Shown here: piece by piece, positions 26,056 through 36,800 of the stretch | Layout of the letters: the number at the start of each line of letters is the position of its first letter | How positions within the stretch are numbered: position 1 is the stretch's first letter | Source of the DNA: Methylotenera versatilis 301 | GTDB lineage: Bacteria > Pseudomonadota > Gammaproteobacteria > Burkholderiales > Methylophilaceae | Assembly (NCBI RefSeq): GCF_000093025.1 | Contig: NC_014207.1 | Location: forward strand, 868,001-932,000 | Direction of reading: 5' to 3' | DNA: 64,000 nt | The notes under the pieces: generated by a model | Seen by the model: the letters and a program-made list of their open reading frames with translations, nothing else | What the model was told of the DNA's origin: nothing | Databases searched by the model: none | Program-made: the position numbers and the translations under genes

Positions 26056-28623
26056 ATGAAAACGCCAGCCAAGCCTAAAGCTACTACTTCATCCATTGCA
26101 AAAGACACATTAACCACAGCAGCTAAACCGAAACGGGCTAGTAAATCGGCCGCAACAGATGCAAAATCAACGACAAAGTCTAAAGCGACTAAGGTAGGCA
26201 TAGTGCCTAAGCTTTCACCAGTTGATCAGGCTATACAAAACCACCTCATTTTTTCTAGCTTTAAAACCAATGCCGCCGCTACACCTAGAGATTGGTACGA
26301 TGCTGCCAGCTATACGATACGTGACCATGTCGTTGAGCGTTGGGTAAAAACGGCTGAATCTTACTATCGTGACGACCCAAAGCGTGTTTATTATTTATCC
26401 TTAGAGTTCTTAATTGGGCGTATGTTAAGCAACGCTGCACTAAACTTGGGCATAAACAAAGAGCTTAAAGATGGAATGTCCGCTTTAGGGCGCGATTTAG
26501 AAAATACTGTAGAAATGGAAACAGATGCCGCGTTAGGTAATGGTGGTTTAGGTCGCTTGGCAGCTTGCTTCTTAGACTCAATGGCAACCATGGATATTCC
26601 AGCGACAGGTTACGGTATACGTTATGAGTATGGCATGTTCAAGCAAACCATTGAGAACGGTCAGCAGATAGAAAATCCGGATAACTGGTTGCGTTACGGC
26701 AATATTTGGGAGTTTCAACGCCCAGAGGTCACCTATGACATTAAATTCTACGGACATGTTGTTTGCGGAGAAGGGTCACAGCACTGGGTTGATGCTGAAC
26801 ACGTCGTCGCCATGGCATACGACATGCCGGTGCCAGGTTATGGTGGCGATACGGTGAATAGTTTGCGCTTATGGTCAGCCAAGGCCGCACGTGAGTTTGA
26901 TTTGCGCCACTTTAATGACGGTAATTTTGAGCAGGCTGTACAAGAGCGCAATGATACTGAAAACATCTCTAAAGTATTATACCCAAACGATGCTTCAGTG
27001 TTGGGCAAAGAACTGCGTTTAAAACAGCAGTATTTCTTTGTTTCTGCTTCAATTCAAGATATTTTGCGTCGCTTTTTAAGTACGCATGAAATGAAAAAAC
27101 AAGCAGATTGGAACATTCTGCCAGATAAAATTGCCATTCAACTGAATGATACACACCCTTCAATCGGCGTGGCAGAGATGATGTATCAATTAGTGGATGT
27201 GCATAGATTGGACTGGGATTTTGCATGGAAGCTAGTCGTTAAGATTTTTGCCTACACAAATCACACGCTGATGCCAGAAGCGCTAGAAACTTGGACAGTA
27301 GACTTATTCGGTCGACTATTGCCGCGCCATTTGGATATTATCTACAAAATTAACTTTGAATTCTTACACATGGTCAACCATCATTTCCCAGGTGACCCTG
27401 AGTTGTTGAAACGCGTGTCTATTATTGATGAGTCGAATGGTCGTCGTGTGCGCATGGCGCATTTGGCTGTGGTGGGTAGCCATACAGTAAACGGTGTTGC
27501 TGCATTGCATAGCCAGCTATTGAAACAGCATCTATTTGCAGATTTTGACCGTATTTATCCAGGTAAAATGACTAATGTGACCAACGGCATTACGCCGCGT
27601 CGCTGGTTGAATCAGGCGAATCCTGGCTTAACAGCCTTGCTAGAAAAAGCGATTGGTAAAGGCTTTAAAAAAGATTTAACGCAAATCAAAAAAATCACAC
27701 CTTTGGCCAATGATGCAGAATTCAGAAAAGCATTCGCAGCGGTAAAACATGCGAATAAAGCTAGATTAGCCGCTAAAATTGAACAAAAAACAGGCATTAA
27801 ATTAAACGTCAATAGCTTGTTTGATGTGCAAATTAAACGTATTCACGAATATAAACGTCAATTGTTAAACGTGTTGCATGTGATTACTTTGTATAACCGC
27901 ATTCGTAACGGCGAAAAAGGTATTACGCCACGCACAGTGATTTTTGGAGGTAAAGCTGCACCGGGTTATTGGATGGCGAAACAAATCATTCGTTTAATCA
28001 ATGATGTAGCTGCTATCATCAATGAAGACGTGGCTGTAGGCGACCAACTGAAGGTGGTTTACTATCCGAACTATGAAGTTTCAGCAGCTGAGATTTTATT
28101 CCCTGGCAGTGATTTATCAGAGCAAATTTCAACCGCAGGCACCGAGGCAAGTGGCACTGGTAATATGAAAATGTCGCTAAACGGTGCGCTGACCATTGGT
28201 ACTTTAGATGGTGCGAACGTTGAGATTATGGAAGAAGTCGGAGAAGAGCATATCTTTATTTTTGGACTCACCACACCACAAGTGGCGGAAGTAAAAGCCA
28301 GCGGCTACAACCCCTATGATTACTACCATAGCAACCCAGAACTCAAACAAGTGCTAGATATGATTGCTAACGGCTTCTTCTCAATTGAAGAACCAAACCG
28401 TTACCAACCAATTATTGATAACTTGCTGAAAAATGGCGACCAATACTTGTTGCTCGCAGACTACGCGAGCTATATCGAAACGCAAGATAGAGTTGGCAAG
28501 CTATATCAACATCAAGATGAATGGACACGTTTAGCCATATTGAACGTGGCAAATATGGCTAAATTCTCAAGTGACCGCGCGATTGGCGATTATGCAAAGA
28601 ATATTTGGCATGTAAAAAGCTAA
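26056..28623 (+). CDS. glgP: Glycogen/alpha-glucan phosphorylase with basic N-terminal tail
   Basis: 855 aa. Family GT35 signatures: YYLSLEFLIGR, GNGGLGRLAACFLDS, and the PLP site TEASGTGNMKMSLNG with K705. It releases glucose 1-phosphate from storage glucan in the cytoplasm. The first 55 or so residues are an A/K/T/S-rich, histone H1-like tail absent from typical 800-830 aa homologues. Followed by a very strong terminator. Confidence 0.97.
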   Translation: MKTPAKPKATTSSIAKDTLTTAAKPKRASKSAATDAKSTTKSKATKVGIVPKLSPVDQAIQNHLIFSSFKTNAAATPRDWYDAASYTIRDHVVERWVKTAESYYRDDPKRVYYLSLEFLIGRMLSNAALNLGINKELKDGMSALGRDLENTVEMETDAALGNGGLGRLAACFLDSMATMDIPATGYGIRYEYGMFKQTIENGQQIENPDNWLRYGNIWEFQRPEVTYDIKFYGHVVCGEGSQHWVDAEHVVAMAYDMPVPGYGGDTVNSLRLWSAKAAREFDLRHFNDGNFEQAVQERNDTENISKVLYPNDASVLGKELRLKQQYFFVSASIQDILRRFLSTHEMKKQADWNILPDKIAIQLNDTHPSIGVAEMMYQLVDVHRLDWDFAWKLVVKIFAYTNHTLMPEALETWTVDLFGRLLPRHLDIIYKINFEFLHMVNHHFPGDPELLKRVSIIDESNGRRVRMAHLAVVGSHTVNGVAALHSQLLKQHLFADFDRIYPGKMTNVTNGITPRRWLNQANPGLTALLEKAIGKGFKKDLTQIKKITPLANDAEFRKAFAAVKHANKARLAAKIEQKTGIKLNVNSLFDVQIKRIHEYKRQLLNVLHVITLYNRIRNGEKGITPRTVIFGGKAAPGYWMAKQIIRLINDVAAIINEDVAVGDQLKVVYYPNYEVSAAEILFPGSDLSEQISTAGTEASGTGNMKMSLNGALTIGTLDGANVEIMEEVGEEHIFIFGLTTPQVAEVKASGYNPYDYYHSNPELKQVLDMIANGFFSIEEPNRYQPIIDNLLKNGDQYLLLADYASYIETQDRVGKLYQHQDEWTRLAILNVANMAKFSSDRAIGDYAKNIWHVKS

Positions 28624-28659
28624 ATCTAACATTTAGATGTCTTAAGACGTCTTAATAAG

Positions 28660-28711
28660 CACTGCCCTGGAAGCCAATATATATATCTGGCTTCCAGGGC
28701 AGTGTCTTTTT
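28660..28711. terminator. Strong, bidirectional-looking terminator after glgP
   Basis: Perfect 17-base inverted repeat (28660-28676 / 28688-28704; core CTGCCCTGGAAGCC) around an 11-base AT loop, followed by TCTTTTT. Confidence 0.88.
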
Positions 28712-28828
28712 GTGGTACGTGTGAATGAAAGTATGTCCAAATAAGCAAACGTAAATTATGGTTAGCCACATGCAAAAGCTACAATTTAGGGTTATGCTTA
28801 TGTTGCACGTCATTCACTGGAGATCAAT

Positions 28829-29506
28829 ATGCGACAATTACTAGCAACCTTAGGTTTTATTCTATTTGCAACTCACGCAAACGCGCTAAGTATTAGCGAT
28901 TTAAGTAACACCGAAGCTAGTGGTGGCCTGAAAGAAGCACTTACGCAAGGCGTGGGTAAGGCGGTAAGTACACTGGGCGCTACAGATGGTTTCTTGGGTA
29001 ATAAAGAAGTCAAAATTCCACTACCAAGCTCACTGAAAAAAGTTGAAAAAGTCATGAAAATGATGGGTATGGGCAAGCAATCTGATGAACTCGTCCTCAA
29101 AATGAACCGTGCAGCAGAAGCGGCCGTGCCAGAAGCTAAGACTTTACTCATAGATTCAATCAAAAAAATGTCAGTGGCAGATGCAAAAGCGATTTTGACG
29201 GGCCCACAAGATGCCGCTACACAATATTTTAAAAAGACTACATCAGCACAAATGGCAGAGAAGTTTTTACCAATTGTGACGAAAGCTACCGAAAAAGTGC
29301 AACTAGCTGAAACCTATAATAAATATGCTGAGATGGGCGCCAAATATGGCGTAGTGAAAAAAGAAGATGCCAAAATTGAGCAATATGTCACCAATAAAGC
29401 GCTGGATGGCGTGTACTTAATGATCGCTAAAGAAGAAGCCGCGATTCGCCAAGATCCTGTTGGTCAGGCGAGTAGTTTGTTGAAAAAAGTGTTTGGGGCA
29501 CTGTAA
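28829..29506 (+). CDS. Exported DUF4197 protein
   Basis: 225 aa with a signal peptide (ending ATHANA), ribosome-binding site CTGGAG. The mature protein has GLKEALTQGVGKAVSTLG and ADAKAILTGPQDAATQYFKKTT, the hallmarks of DUF4197, an all-helical periplasmic family of unknown function. It converges on the next gene with only 3 bases between stop codons. Confidence 0.9.
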   Translation: MRQLLATLGFILFATHANALSISDLSNTEASGGLKEALTQGVGKAVSTLGATDGFLGNKEVKIPLPSSLKKVEKVMKMMGMGKQSDELVLKMNRAAEAAVPEAKTLLIDSIKKMSVADAKAILTGPQDAATQYFKKTTSAQMAEKFLPIVTKATEKVQLAETYNKYAEMGAKYGVVKKEDAKIEQYVTNKALDGVYLMIAKEEAAIRQDPVGQASSLLKKVFGAL

Positions 29507-29509
29507 TAG

Positions 29510-30343
29510 TTAGCAGGGGAAAGCTTGCTGTAAAAGCTTTTGCCATTGTGTAATCCAACCTTTTTGGTGCTCGGCATCAACTTCTACAATAGCCGCGCAA
29601 TGCGCGGTTTTTTGTTGTGCGGATTCCTGTTGTTTAATAAAACGTTTTGCTACCTCCTGCGGAATTACTTTGTCATTTTCTCCTACAAAATGTAGTTGAG
29701 GGATGCTGCTTATTTTATTGGCGACATCTATTGCGTTAAGCGACTCTGGCATTAAATTGACATGGTGAAATTGATTTACATACGACTGGTCTAGGTTGCC
29801 AGCGACGGTTCTTAGACTGAGCACGTCATTACGTTGCGCGGCTAAGAGTACAGCAATTGCGGCTCCACCAGAGTAGCCAGTTAAGTGTATTTTCTGTGAG
29901 TTGTCAGCGCTGATAAATGTCTCCAACTCCTCATTCATCACGTTAATTATTTTCTGTGAAAAGCGCTTGTTTGACCAGTATGTGCTGTCACATGGGGTGG
30001 TTTTGAAGTCATTAAACTGGCATGGTCTTGCTAAGTACAGCACATTGCTTGCATTATCCTGTGCGGCAAGCGCTAAGCCGATTGCTTCGCGGGGTGTGGG
30101 ATCGGTCGATAGTTCGTAGCGAGAAAACCAAGCTAGACCATCACCTTCGATATAAACGTTAATAGGCAGCTTAGGATTATTTAAACGCGCATAAGCTGTT
30201 AATACAAAACCATCAATTGTTGTTGAGTGCTTTATTAAACCACTATGCTTTGCCAGTTGGTTGGCATGCTCATGGGTGTCTATTGAGCTACAAGCGCTTA
30301 ATAAAACATACAAAATCACCAATAAACGCCTTTTCCAAAACAT
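29510..30343 (-). CDS. Alpha/beta-hydrolase lipoprotein
   Basis: 277 aa from ATG 30343, preferred over ATG 30367 because GAAGAGAGTGAG lies just upstream and a compact lipoprotein signal with lipobox LLSAC then starts at once. The nucleophile elbow GYSGG (in HLTGYSGGAAIAVLLA) is present, and GENDKVIP near the C-terminus probably holds the acid residue. Likely a periplasm-facing, lipid-anchored esterase or peptidase-like hydrolase. Substrate unknown. Confidence 0.8.
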   Translation of the reverse strand: MFWKRRLLVILYVLLSACSSIDTHEHANQLAKHSGLIKHSTTIDGFVLTAYARLNNPKLPINVYIEGDGLAWFSRYELSTDPTPREAIGLALAAQDNASNVLYLARPCQFNDFKTTPCDSTYWSNKRFSQKIINVMNEELETFISADNSQKIHLTGYSGGAAIAVLLAAQRNDVLSLRTVAGNLDQSYVNQFHHVNLMPESLNAIDVANKISSIPQLHFVGENDKVIPQEVAKRFIKQQESAQQKTAHCAAIVEVDAEHQKGWITQWQKLLQQAFPC

Positions 30344-30395
30344 ACTCACTCTCTTCGTTCCATTCATATTCTATTTTGATACATGGCTGCCTATG

Positions 30396-30428
30396 AAAAA
30401 ATAGCCGAGGCAAGCTCGGCTATTTTTA
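30396..30428. terminator. Bidirectional terminator downstream of autotransporter
   Basis: AAAAATAGCCGAG-type arm (30396-30409), 5-base loop GCAAG, CTCGGCTATTTTT-type arm (30415-30427). The A- and T-runs on both sides suit termination in either direction. Confidence 0.8.
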
Positions 30429-30462
30429 TTGCTTAAATTACTTTATTTGCATGATTAATCGA

Positions 30463-33400
30463 TTAGAAATCAATTCTCAATTTAACCGATGCAGTATGTC
30501 CAATATAACCACTTTTTACTTCAGCATCATAATTCACTGATAGGTTCTGATGATTATCCGCAATAAAATTTAGGCCTAAACCAATGTTAGCAGAGTCGCG
30601 TGCTTGGCTCATGCCTTTAGTGGTAAAGCTAGTGCCGCCTGCAAATCTTGCTGCGATGTCTTGATTTGTGTCAGCAAACTCGTGGTTCCACATTAAGCGT
30701 GCATCTGCAGTAGTTTTAACTTTACCGCTAGATAATGGTGCTGAAATTTTTGCACCTAAGCCTGAGCGAAATGAATCACTATCGACGCTATCTACATTTA
30801 AAGCAGCGCCTGAGTTGCTAGGGTCTTTTTCGGTATAGCCGCTTTGGTCTAATTTAATGTAAGTGAGTGATGCCATCGGCGTAATGGTGACTTTGCCTAC
30901 TTGCATAGGGTAGCCGCCGCCAATTTTTGCTAAGTATTGGTTTGCATCGTGCGAGCCTGTGACTGAAGCATTGACTAAGCTAACAAAGCGTTTGGTGTCA
31001 TATTGGTGTTTGCCGTAGCCTAGCGCTGCATCTAAATACCACGCACCCGCGTTCCAAGAACCATATAACGTGCCTTGGTAGCTATCAATATCTGTGCGGT
31101 TTGCTTGCGTTACACCATCGCCATCAATGCCAGTAGACGCATAACCGAATGCGCCGCCTACACGAAAATCGCCGTTGCCTATAGCTGTGTCGGTACCCAC
31201 TGCAAAACCACCTGTGTTGGCGGTGTAACCATCAGTACCATTACGTTTATTTTGATCACCTTTAAAGCCAAAACCTTGCATCCAAATACTGGTACCTTGA
31301 GCACTCTCACCTGTTGAAATGCCGCTATTTTCATTGCTAGCAACGCGAGTTTCATCTTGATGATTAACGATTAAGGCAGAAACATGGTCAACCGCAGCAA
31401 TGGTGGCTTGCATGGAAGCGTTGTTCGCTTCTGGGCGTAGCTGCTGACCAGCTGTGTTAAGTTGAGCGGTGGTGATGGTTGGAGATTGCAATGCACCACC
31501 AACAGTTGATGCATTACTGTTCATTAAAGCATCAATTGCAACTGCACTGCTTGCGCTAACGCCTGCAATCGTTGTTGCACTATTCAACGCATCAACACCA
31601 ATCACCAAATTATTACTTGCGTTAGTTGTGATCGTCCAGTTGACCAATGGCGTGTTGATGCTATCAACTACCGGTGTAACAGCACCACCAGCTAAAGTGA
31701 GCATATCAGCTACTTTAAAATATTCTCCCGCTTTTACCGTCACTAAAGTTTTTGGCGCAACGGTTACAGTTCCCGCGCCAGCGGTAGCGTCAATTGTTAG
31801 CACACTTCCCATGCCTGCAATATTATCGGATGGTGATGCTAAAGAAGAGCCAGCACCGCTGCCTGTGATTGTTGGAATTAAAGTTGCGCTACTGTTAGCG
31901 GCAGTTCTAATCGTAATATTGCCTGCGTATGAACCAGCATTTTCAAAGGTAAAATCTTTTGTACCAAGTAATGTGCCGTTACCACTGGCGCTGTATGTAT
32001 TGCGCTGGTCTAAATCAATGTTGCCAGTAATCACGCCAGTTTCTTCGTTGGTAAGAATATGCGTGCCATTGCTGAAATATAAATTACCGATAATCTGACC
32101 TGCATTTTCAATTTCACTATCAGACTGGCCATAATGACTGTTGATGTTCAAGCGACTGTCCTTACCCGCCGTGCCGCCTTCTGTGCTGAGCAAATACCAA
32201 CGTAAGGCATTGCCACTAGTCACTAAAATATCGCCTTTAATAATGCCTGTTTCAGTATTTTCTAGCTCTAATGTGCGAACTGCACCGGGGTCAGACACGG
32301 CACCAATCGCAAAACCTTTGCTGCCTACATATTCAATCAAGCCTTCATTAACAATAGTTTTCTCACCAGCACGCATGTAAATTGCAGCGGCATAATCGCC
32401 AGTAGCGCGTACGATACCTGATTCACTATTGTTTAGTGTGAACTCCTCAGCTTCTTCTTGCGTGTTAATGGCATTTACAAGTGCAACTGTTTGCGCTAAG
32501 TAGGTATTGCCGCCAATCACTGCCGTTGCCGTTGGGTTTCCAGTCGCGCTGTTATTGACTAAAGTAAGTGCAGCTGTGCGTTCAGCGCTAATGATGCCAG
32601 CGTTATTCACGACTAATCCCTCAACTGCACCACCTTCTTCAATTGCATATGCTGCGCCAATACCATCATGTTTAACGCTAATGACACCAGTTGCCGCATT
32701 GTTAATCAGATAGTCGCCTTCAACCGACATTGTGATGCCTTTAACCGCTGCAGTATTTGAGACTGAGGCAAACGGACCCGTCCCTGTTTTATCTGCGTTA
32801 ATTTCTCCCGCAGTAATTCGGCTTGAAATGGTGCCTGAGTTATTGATGACATTATTGTAAGTTTCACCATTTACAATACTAGTTACGCCATAATTAGAAA
32901 CAACTTTGTAGCCGGCTGGATCAGTGTTGGCAGTACCAGCAAAATCAGCTGGTAGCGCATCTGCAAAAGTAATGGTTTTAGCTACGACATCTACTGCAGT
33001 AATAATGCGTGTCACACCAGCTGCAAAATCACCTTCAGCCGCATTGTAACGACCAAATACAACTGTTTGCCCTACATAGGCAGTAGTTGGCGCCGCATTG
33101 ATGGTCACGGTCGTTACGCCAGTTGTTGGTAAATTGGTTGTAAATACAGTTCCAGAGCCTGCATTTAATGTAGCGGCTCCCATCAATACGGCAGTGCGAC
33201 CGCGTGCACCAGTTGTGCCTGTAATCTCACGATTATTGATAATGTTGCCTGTGTTGGTAAGTGTTCTGCCTTGGCCGTCAAACTGAATCAAGGTATTGTT
33301 ACCAGCCGTTGATGTGCTCGTTGTATCGTTATAAGTTGTGCTGCTCGCATTGGTAATATTGCCGTCAGTGCCAATGCCATTACATTGCACAGTGATAGCT

Positions 33401-33537
33401 GCCGATACTGGACTGGCAATGCTACCAGTACAAGCTGCGCTGGCGTTTAGTGAAGCCAACGCCAGCATAGGCAAAGCGGCTAAAACGGCCAAGTGTATTT
33501 TATGGTTAATGCGTGTGTAACTGTTTTCTGTGACCAC
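30463..33537 (-). CDS. Type V autotransporter (adhesin-like passenger)
   Basis: 1024 aa from a GTG preceded by AGGGGAC. Signal region with LAVLAALPMLALASLNASAA. The passenger (about 35-740) is rich in N, T, G and short repeated turns such as NNSGTISS, NNAGIISA, NAGQIIGN and NEETGVITGN, which indicates a right-handed beta-helix. Residues about 770-1024 form the autotransporter beta-barrel, starting near SIWMQGFG and ending in the outer-membrane signature VKLRIDF. Probably a surface adhesin or biofilm protein. Upstream DNA carries a repeated dyad. Confidence 0.92.
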   Translation of the reverse strand: MVTENSYTRINHKIHLAVLAALPMLALASLNASAACTGSIASPVSAAITVQCNGIGTDGNITNASSTTYNDTTSTSTAGNNTLIQFDGQGRTLTNTGNIINNREITGTTGARGRTAVLMGAATLNAGSGTVFTTNLPTTGVTTVTINAAPTTAYVGQTVVFGRYNAAEGDFAAGVTRIITAVDVVAKTITFADALPADFAGTANTDPAGYKVVSNYGVTSIVNGETYNNVINNSGTISSRITAGEINADKTGTGPFASVSNTAAVKGITMSVEGDYLINNAATGVISVKHDGIGAAYAIEEGGAVEGLVVNNAGIISAERTAALTLVNNSATGNPTATAVIGGNTYLAQTVALVNAINTQEEAEEFTLNNSESGIVRATGDYAAAIYMRAGEKTIVNEGLIEYVGSKGFAIGAVSDPGAVRTLELENTETGIIKGDILVTSGNALRWYLLSTEGGTAGKDSRLNINSHYGQSDSEIENAGQIIGNLYFSNGTHILTNEETGVITGNIDLDQRNTYSASGNGTLLGTKDFTFENAGSYAGNITIRTAANSSATLIPTITGSGAGSSLASPSDNIAGMGSVLTIDATAGAGTVTVAPKTLVTVKAGEYFKVADMLTLAGGAVTPVVDSINTPLVNWTITTNASNNLVIGVDALNSATTIAGVSASSAVAIDALMNSNASTVGGALQSPTITTAQLNTAGQQLRPEANNASMQATIAAVDHVSALIVNHQDETRVASNENSGISTGESAQGTSIWMQGFGFKGDQNKRNGTDGYTANTGGFAVGTDTAIGNGDFRVGGAFGYASTGIDGDGVTQANRTDIDSYQGTLYGSWNAGAWYLDAALGYGKHQYDTKRFVSLVNASVTGSHDANQYLAKIGGGYPMQVGKVTITPMASLTYIKLDQSGYTEKDPSNSGAALNVDSVDSDSFRSGLGAKISAPLSSGKVKTTADARLMWNHEFADTNQDIAARFAGGTSFTTKGMSQARDSANIGLGLNFIADNHQNLSVNYDAEVKSGYIGHTASVKLRIDF

Positions 33538-33838
33538 TGTGTAAGTCCCCTAGGTTGAGTTAATTAATTTTTATAATGATTAATTTAATTGCGAGGGTGT
33601 ATTCAGCAAATTTCATACCTGAATATTTATTTAATAAAAACAATTGGTTAGGTGTATTTAAAAGTTTTTCAACAAGAATTATGGTTGTATGCAGCCAATA
33701 ACTGGTTGTTAGGTATTTTTTGTGGTTGTATATAGCCACAATGCCTAATGCATAATCCCACCTCAGTTTTTTGAGGCTTAGTTGCCTCCAATCTGGTAGA
33801 ATTACGCTTTCGAAAATCGTCTGTTTAGCTGAACTTCA
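33538..33838. other. Intergenic region between autotransporter and purL
   Basis: AT-rich 301-base divergent spacer. It contains two copies of an imperfect dyad (TGGTTGTATGCAGCCA at 33681-33696 and TGGTTGTATATAGCCA at 33722-33737, starts 41 bases apart) and overlapping hairpins CCTCA/TGAGG (33760-33775) and GAGGC/GCCTC (33772-33788). A TAGAAT at 33796-33801 could be the purL -10 element, but no good -35 is seen. Confidence 0.5.
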
Positions 33839-36800
33839 ATGACTCAATCTAAAGCCCACACACAAATGGCTTGCCTGCGTGGCAGCGCCGCTTTATCTCA
33901 ATTTCGTATCGAGAAAATCCAATCTCAACTCAGTCAGAATGTTTCAAACATCAAGCATTTTTATGCTGAATTTCGCCATTTCATTTGGACTGATGTTGCA
34001 CTCAATGAAGTACAGCAAAATACTTTAAAAGAGATTTTGACTTATGGTCCGACGATGCACGCTGAAGATCCGCAAGGCGAGTTGCTTTTGGTAATTCCTC
34101 GAATCGGTACGATCTCACCTTGGGCTTCGCGCGCGACTGATATCGTTAAACATTGTGGCCTAGAGGCTGTGCAACGCGTAGAGCGCGGCATTGCTTATTT
34201 TGTGCAAACCAAAAATGGTGAAAAATTAACGCAGGAAGAGCGTCAGCAACTTTTGCCTTTGATTCACGACCGCATGACCGAAATGGTATTTGCGAGTTTG
34301 GACGATGCAGCTAAGCTGTATCACGCCGATGCACCAAAACCGCTAAGCACGGTAGATATTCTGCAAGGTGGCAAGCAAGCGCTTGTGCAAGCAAACTCTG
34401 AACTAGGTTTGGCGCTATCGCCAGATGAAGTGGACTATTTGCTGGAAAACTTTTTGCGTATGGGTCGTAATCCAACCGATGTGGAGTTGATGATGTTTGC
34501 ACAAGCAAACTCTGAGCATTGTCGCCATAAGATTTTTAATGCGGATTGGGTGATTGATGGCGCTCAGCAAGAAATATCGCTATTCGGCATGATACGCAAT
34601 ACGCACAAGTTGAACCCTGGCAGTACCGTGGTGGCTTATTCTGATAACTCTTCAATTGTTGAGGGTCAAAACTCTGGCGAAAAAACCAAGCGTTTTTACC
34701 CGGGTAAAAATGGTGCATATAGCTTTGTAGAAGAAGAAATGCATTATCTGATGAAGGTTGAAACGCATAATCACCCAACAGCGATTTCACCATTTGCTGG
34801 CGCGGCAACCGGCGCAGGTGGCGAGATTCGTGATGAAGGCGCAACTGGCAGCGGTTCTAAGCCTAAAGCCGGTTTGACTGGCTTTTCAGTATCTAACTTA
34901 AATATTCCAAATTTTACGCAACCTTGGGAAGCTAAAGACTACGGTCGCCCTAGCCGCATTGCATCACCATTCCAAATTATGATTGACGGCCCACTAGGTG
35001 GCGCAGCATATAACAATGAGTTTGGTCGTCCAAATATTGCAGGTTACTTCCGTACTTTTGAGTTGGAAAGTCTAGATGCTAATGGTAAAGCTGAAGTACG
35101 TGGCTACCATAAACCAATTATGTTGGCAGGTGGTATAGGCAACATTTCTGCAAAACATTCCAAGAAAAATCCAATTCCAGCAGGTGCCGCTTTAGTGCAA
35201 CTTGGTGGCCCAGCCATGTTGATTGGTCTTGGCGGAAGTGCGGCATCAAGTATGGATACAGGTAGCAACGTTGAAAACCTGGATTTTGACTCAGTACAAC
35301 GCGGCAACCCAGAGCTTGAGCGCAGGGCGCAAGAGGTGATTGACCGTTGCTGGCAACTTGGCGATGCTAACCCGATTCTCAGCATTCATGATGTTGGTGC
35401 AGGTGGTATTTCAAATGCTTTCCCAGAGCTAGTGAATGATGCTGGCGTAGGTGCGACATTCCAATTACGTGATGTGAATAATGAAGAGCCTGGCATGTCA
35501 CCGCGCGAGCTGTGGAGCAACGAAGCGCAAGAGCGTTATGTCATGGCGATTGCGCAAGAAGATTTACCGCGCTTTAAAGCGATTTGTGAGCGTGAACGTT
35601 GTCCGTTTGCCGTGGTAGGTATTGCCACTGAAGAGCGTCATTTAACTGTTGCTGATACGCATTTTGACAATAATCCAGTGGATATGGATATGTCAGTATT
35701 ACTAGGCAAACCGCCAAAAATGACGCGTGATGTGAAAAGTACTACTAAGCAATTACAGGCTTTTGATACCAGCAAAATTGATTTAAAAGATGCTGCAGCA
35801 CGTGTATTGAGATTGCCAGGCGTAGCTGACAAAACTTTCCTGATTACCATTGGTGACCGTTCAGTGACTGGTTTAGTGGCGCGCGAGCAAATGGTCGGTC
35901 CATGGCAAGTGCCAGTGGCAGATGTTGCTGTCACGCTTGCAGGTTATGAAACTTACGTAGGTGAAGCGTTTGCCATTGGTGAAAAAGCACCGCTAGCTTT
36001 AATCAATGCACCAGCATCAGGTCGCATGGCAATTGGCGAGTCAATTACTAATATTGCTGCCTGTTTGATTGATGATTTAAGTGTATTGAAACTATCAGCC
36101 AACTGGATGGCGCCTGCAGGTCATGCAGGTGAAGATGCCGCTTTATTTGAAACAGTAAAAGCAGTCGGTATGGAACTTTGCCCACAATTAGGCGTAAGTA
36201 TTCCTGTAGGTAAAGACTCAATGTCGATGAAAACCGTCTGGAACGAAGACGGCACCAATAAAGCCGTCACTTCACCGATTTCATTGGTAGTGACCGCTTT
36301 TGCAACGACGCCAGATGCACGTAAAACGTTAACGCCGCAATTGCAAACAGAAGTCGCTTCTAAATTAATATTGATTGATTTAGGCGCAGGCAAAAACCGC
36401 ATGGGTGGTTCAAGCTTGGCACAGGTTTATGGTGTAGTGGGTGATGTCGCGCCAGATGTGGATGATGCAGCGCATCTGAAGCATTTCTTTAATACGATTC
36501 AGCAATTGAATAAAGCTGGCAAAATTTCAGCTTACCATGACCGTTCAGACGGCGGCTTATTTACTACGTTAGTTGAAATGGCATTTGCTGGTCATTGCGG
36601 TTTGAAGGTGGATATTTCAAACCTGCAAGGCGATGTGGCGAGTGCATTGTATAACGAAGAGTTAGGCGCTGTGATACAAGTGGCAGCGGCAGATGCAGAA
36701 GCTATCGTTAAGCAGTTTAATGGCTTGGCGCATGTTGTTGGTGAAGTTGTCGCTGGCAATCAAATTGAAATTAGACAGCATGGCAAAGTGGTATTTAGTG

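Noticed and set aside
31469-32098. 209-aa open frame on the + strand inside the autotransporter
   Set aside because: It is antisense to the repeat-rich passenger, with V/A/L/P-biased composition reflecting the opposite strand; no ribosome-binding site or family.
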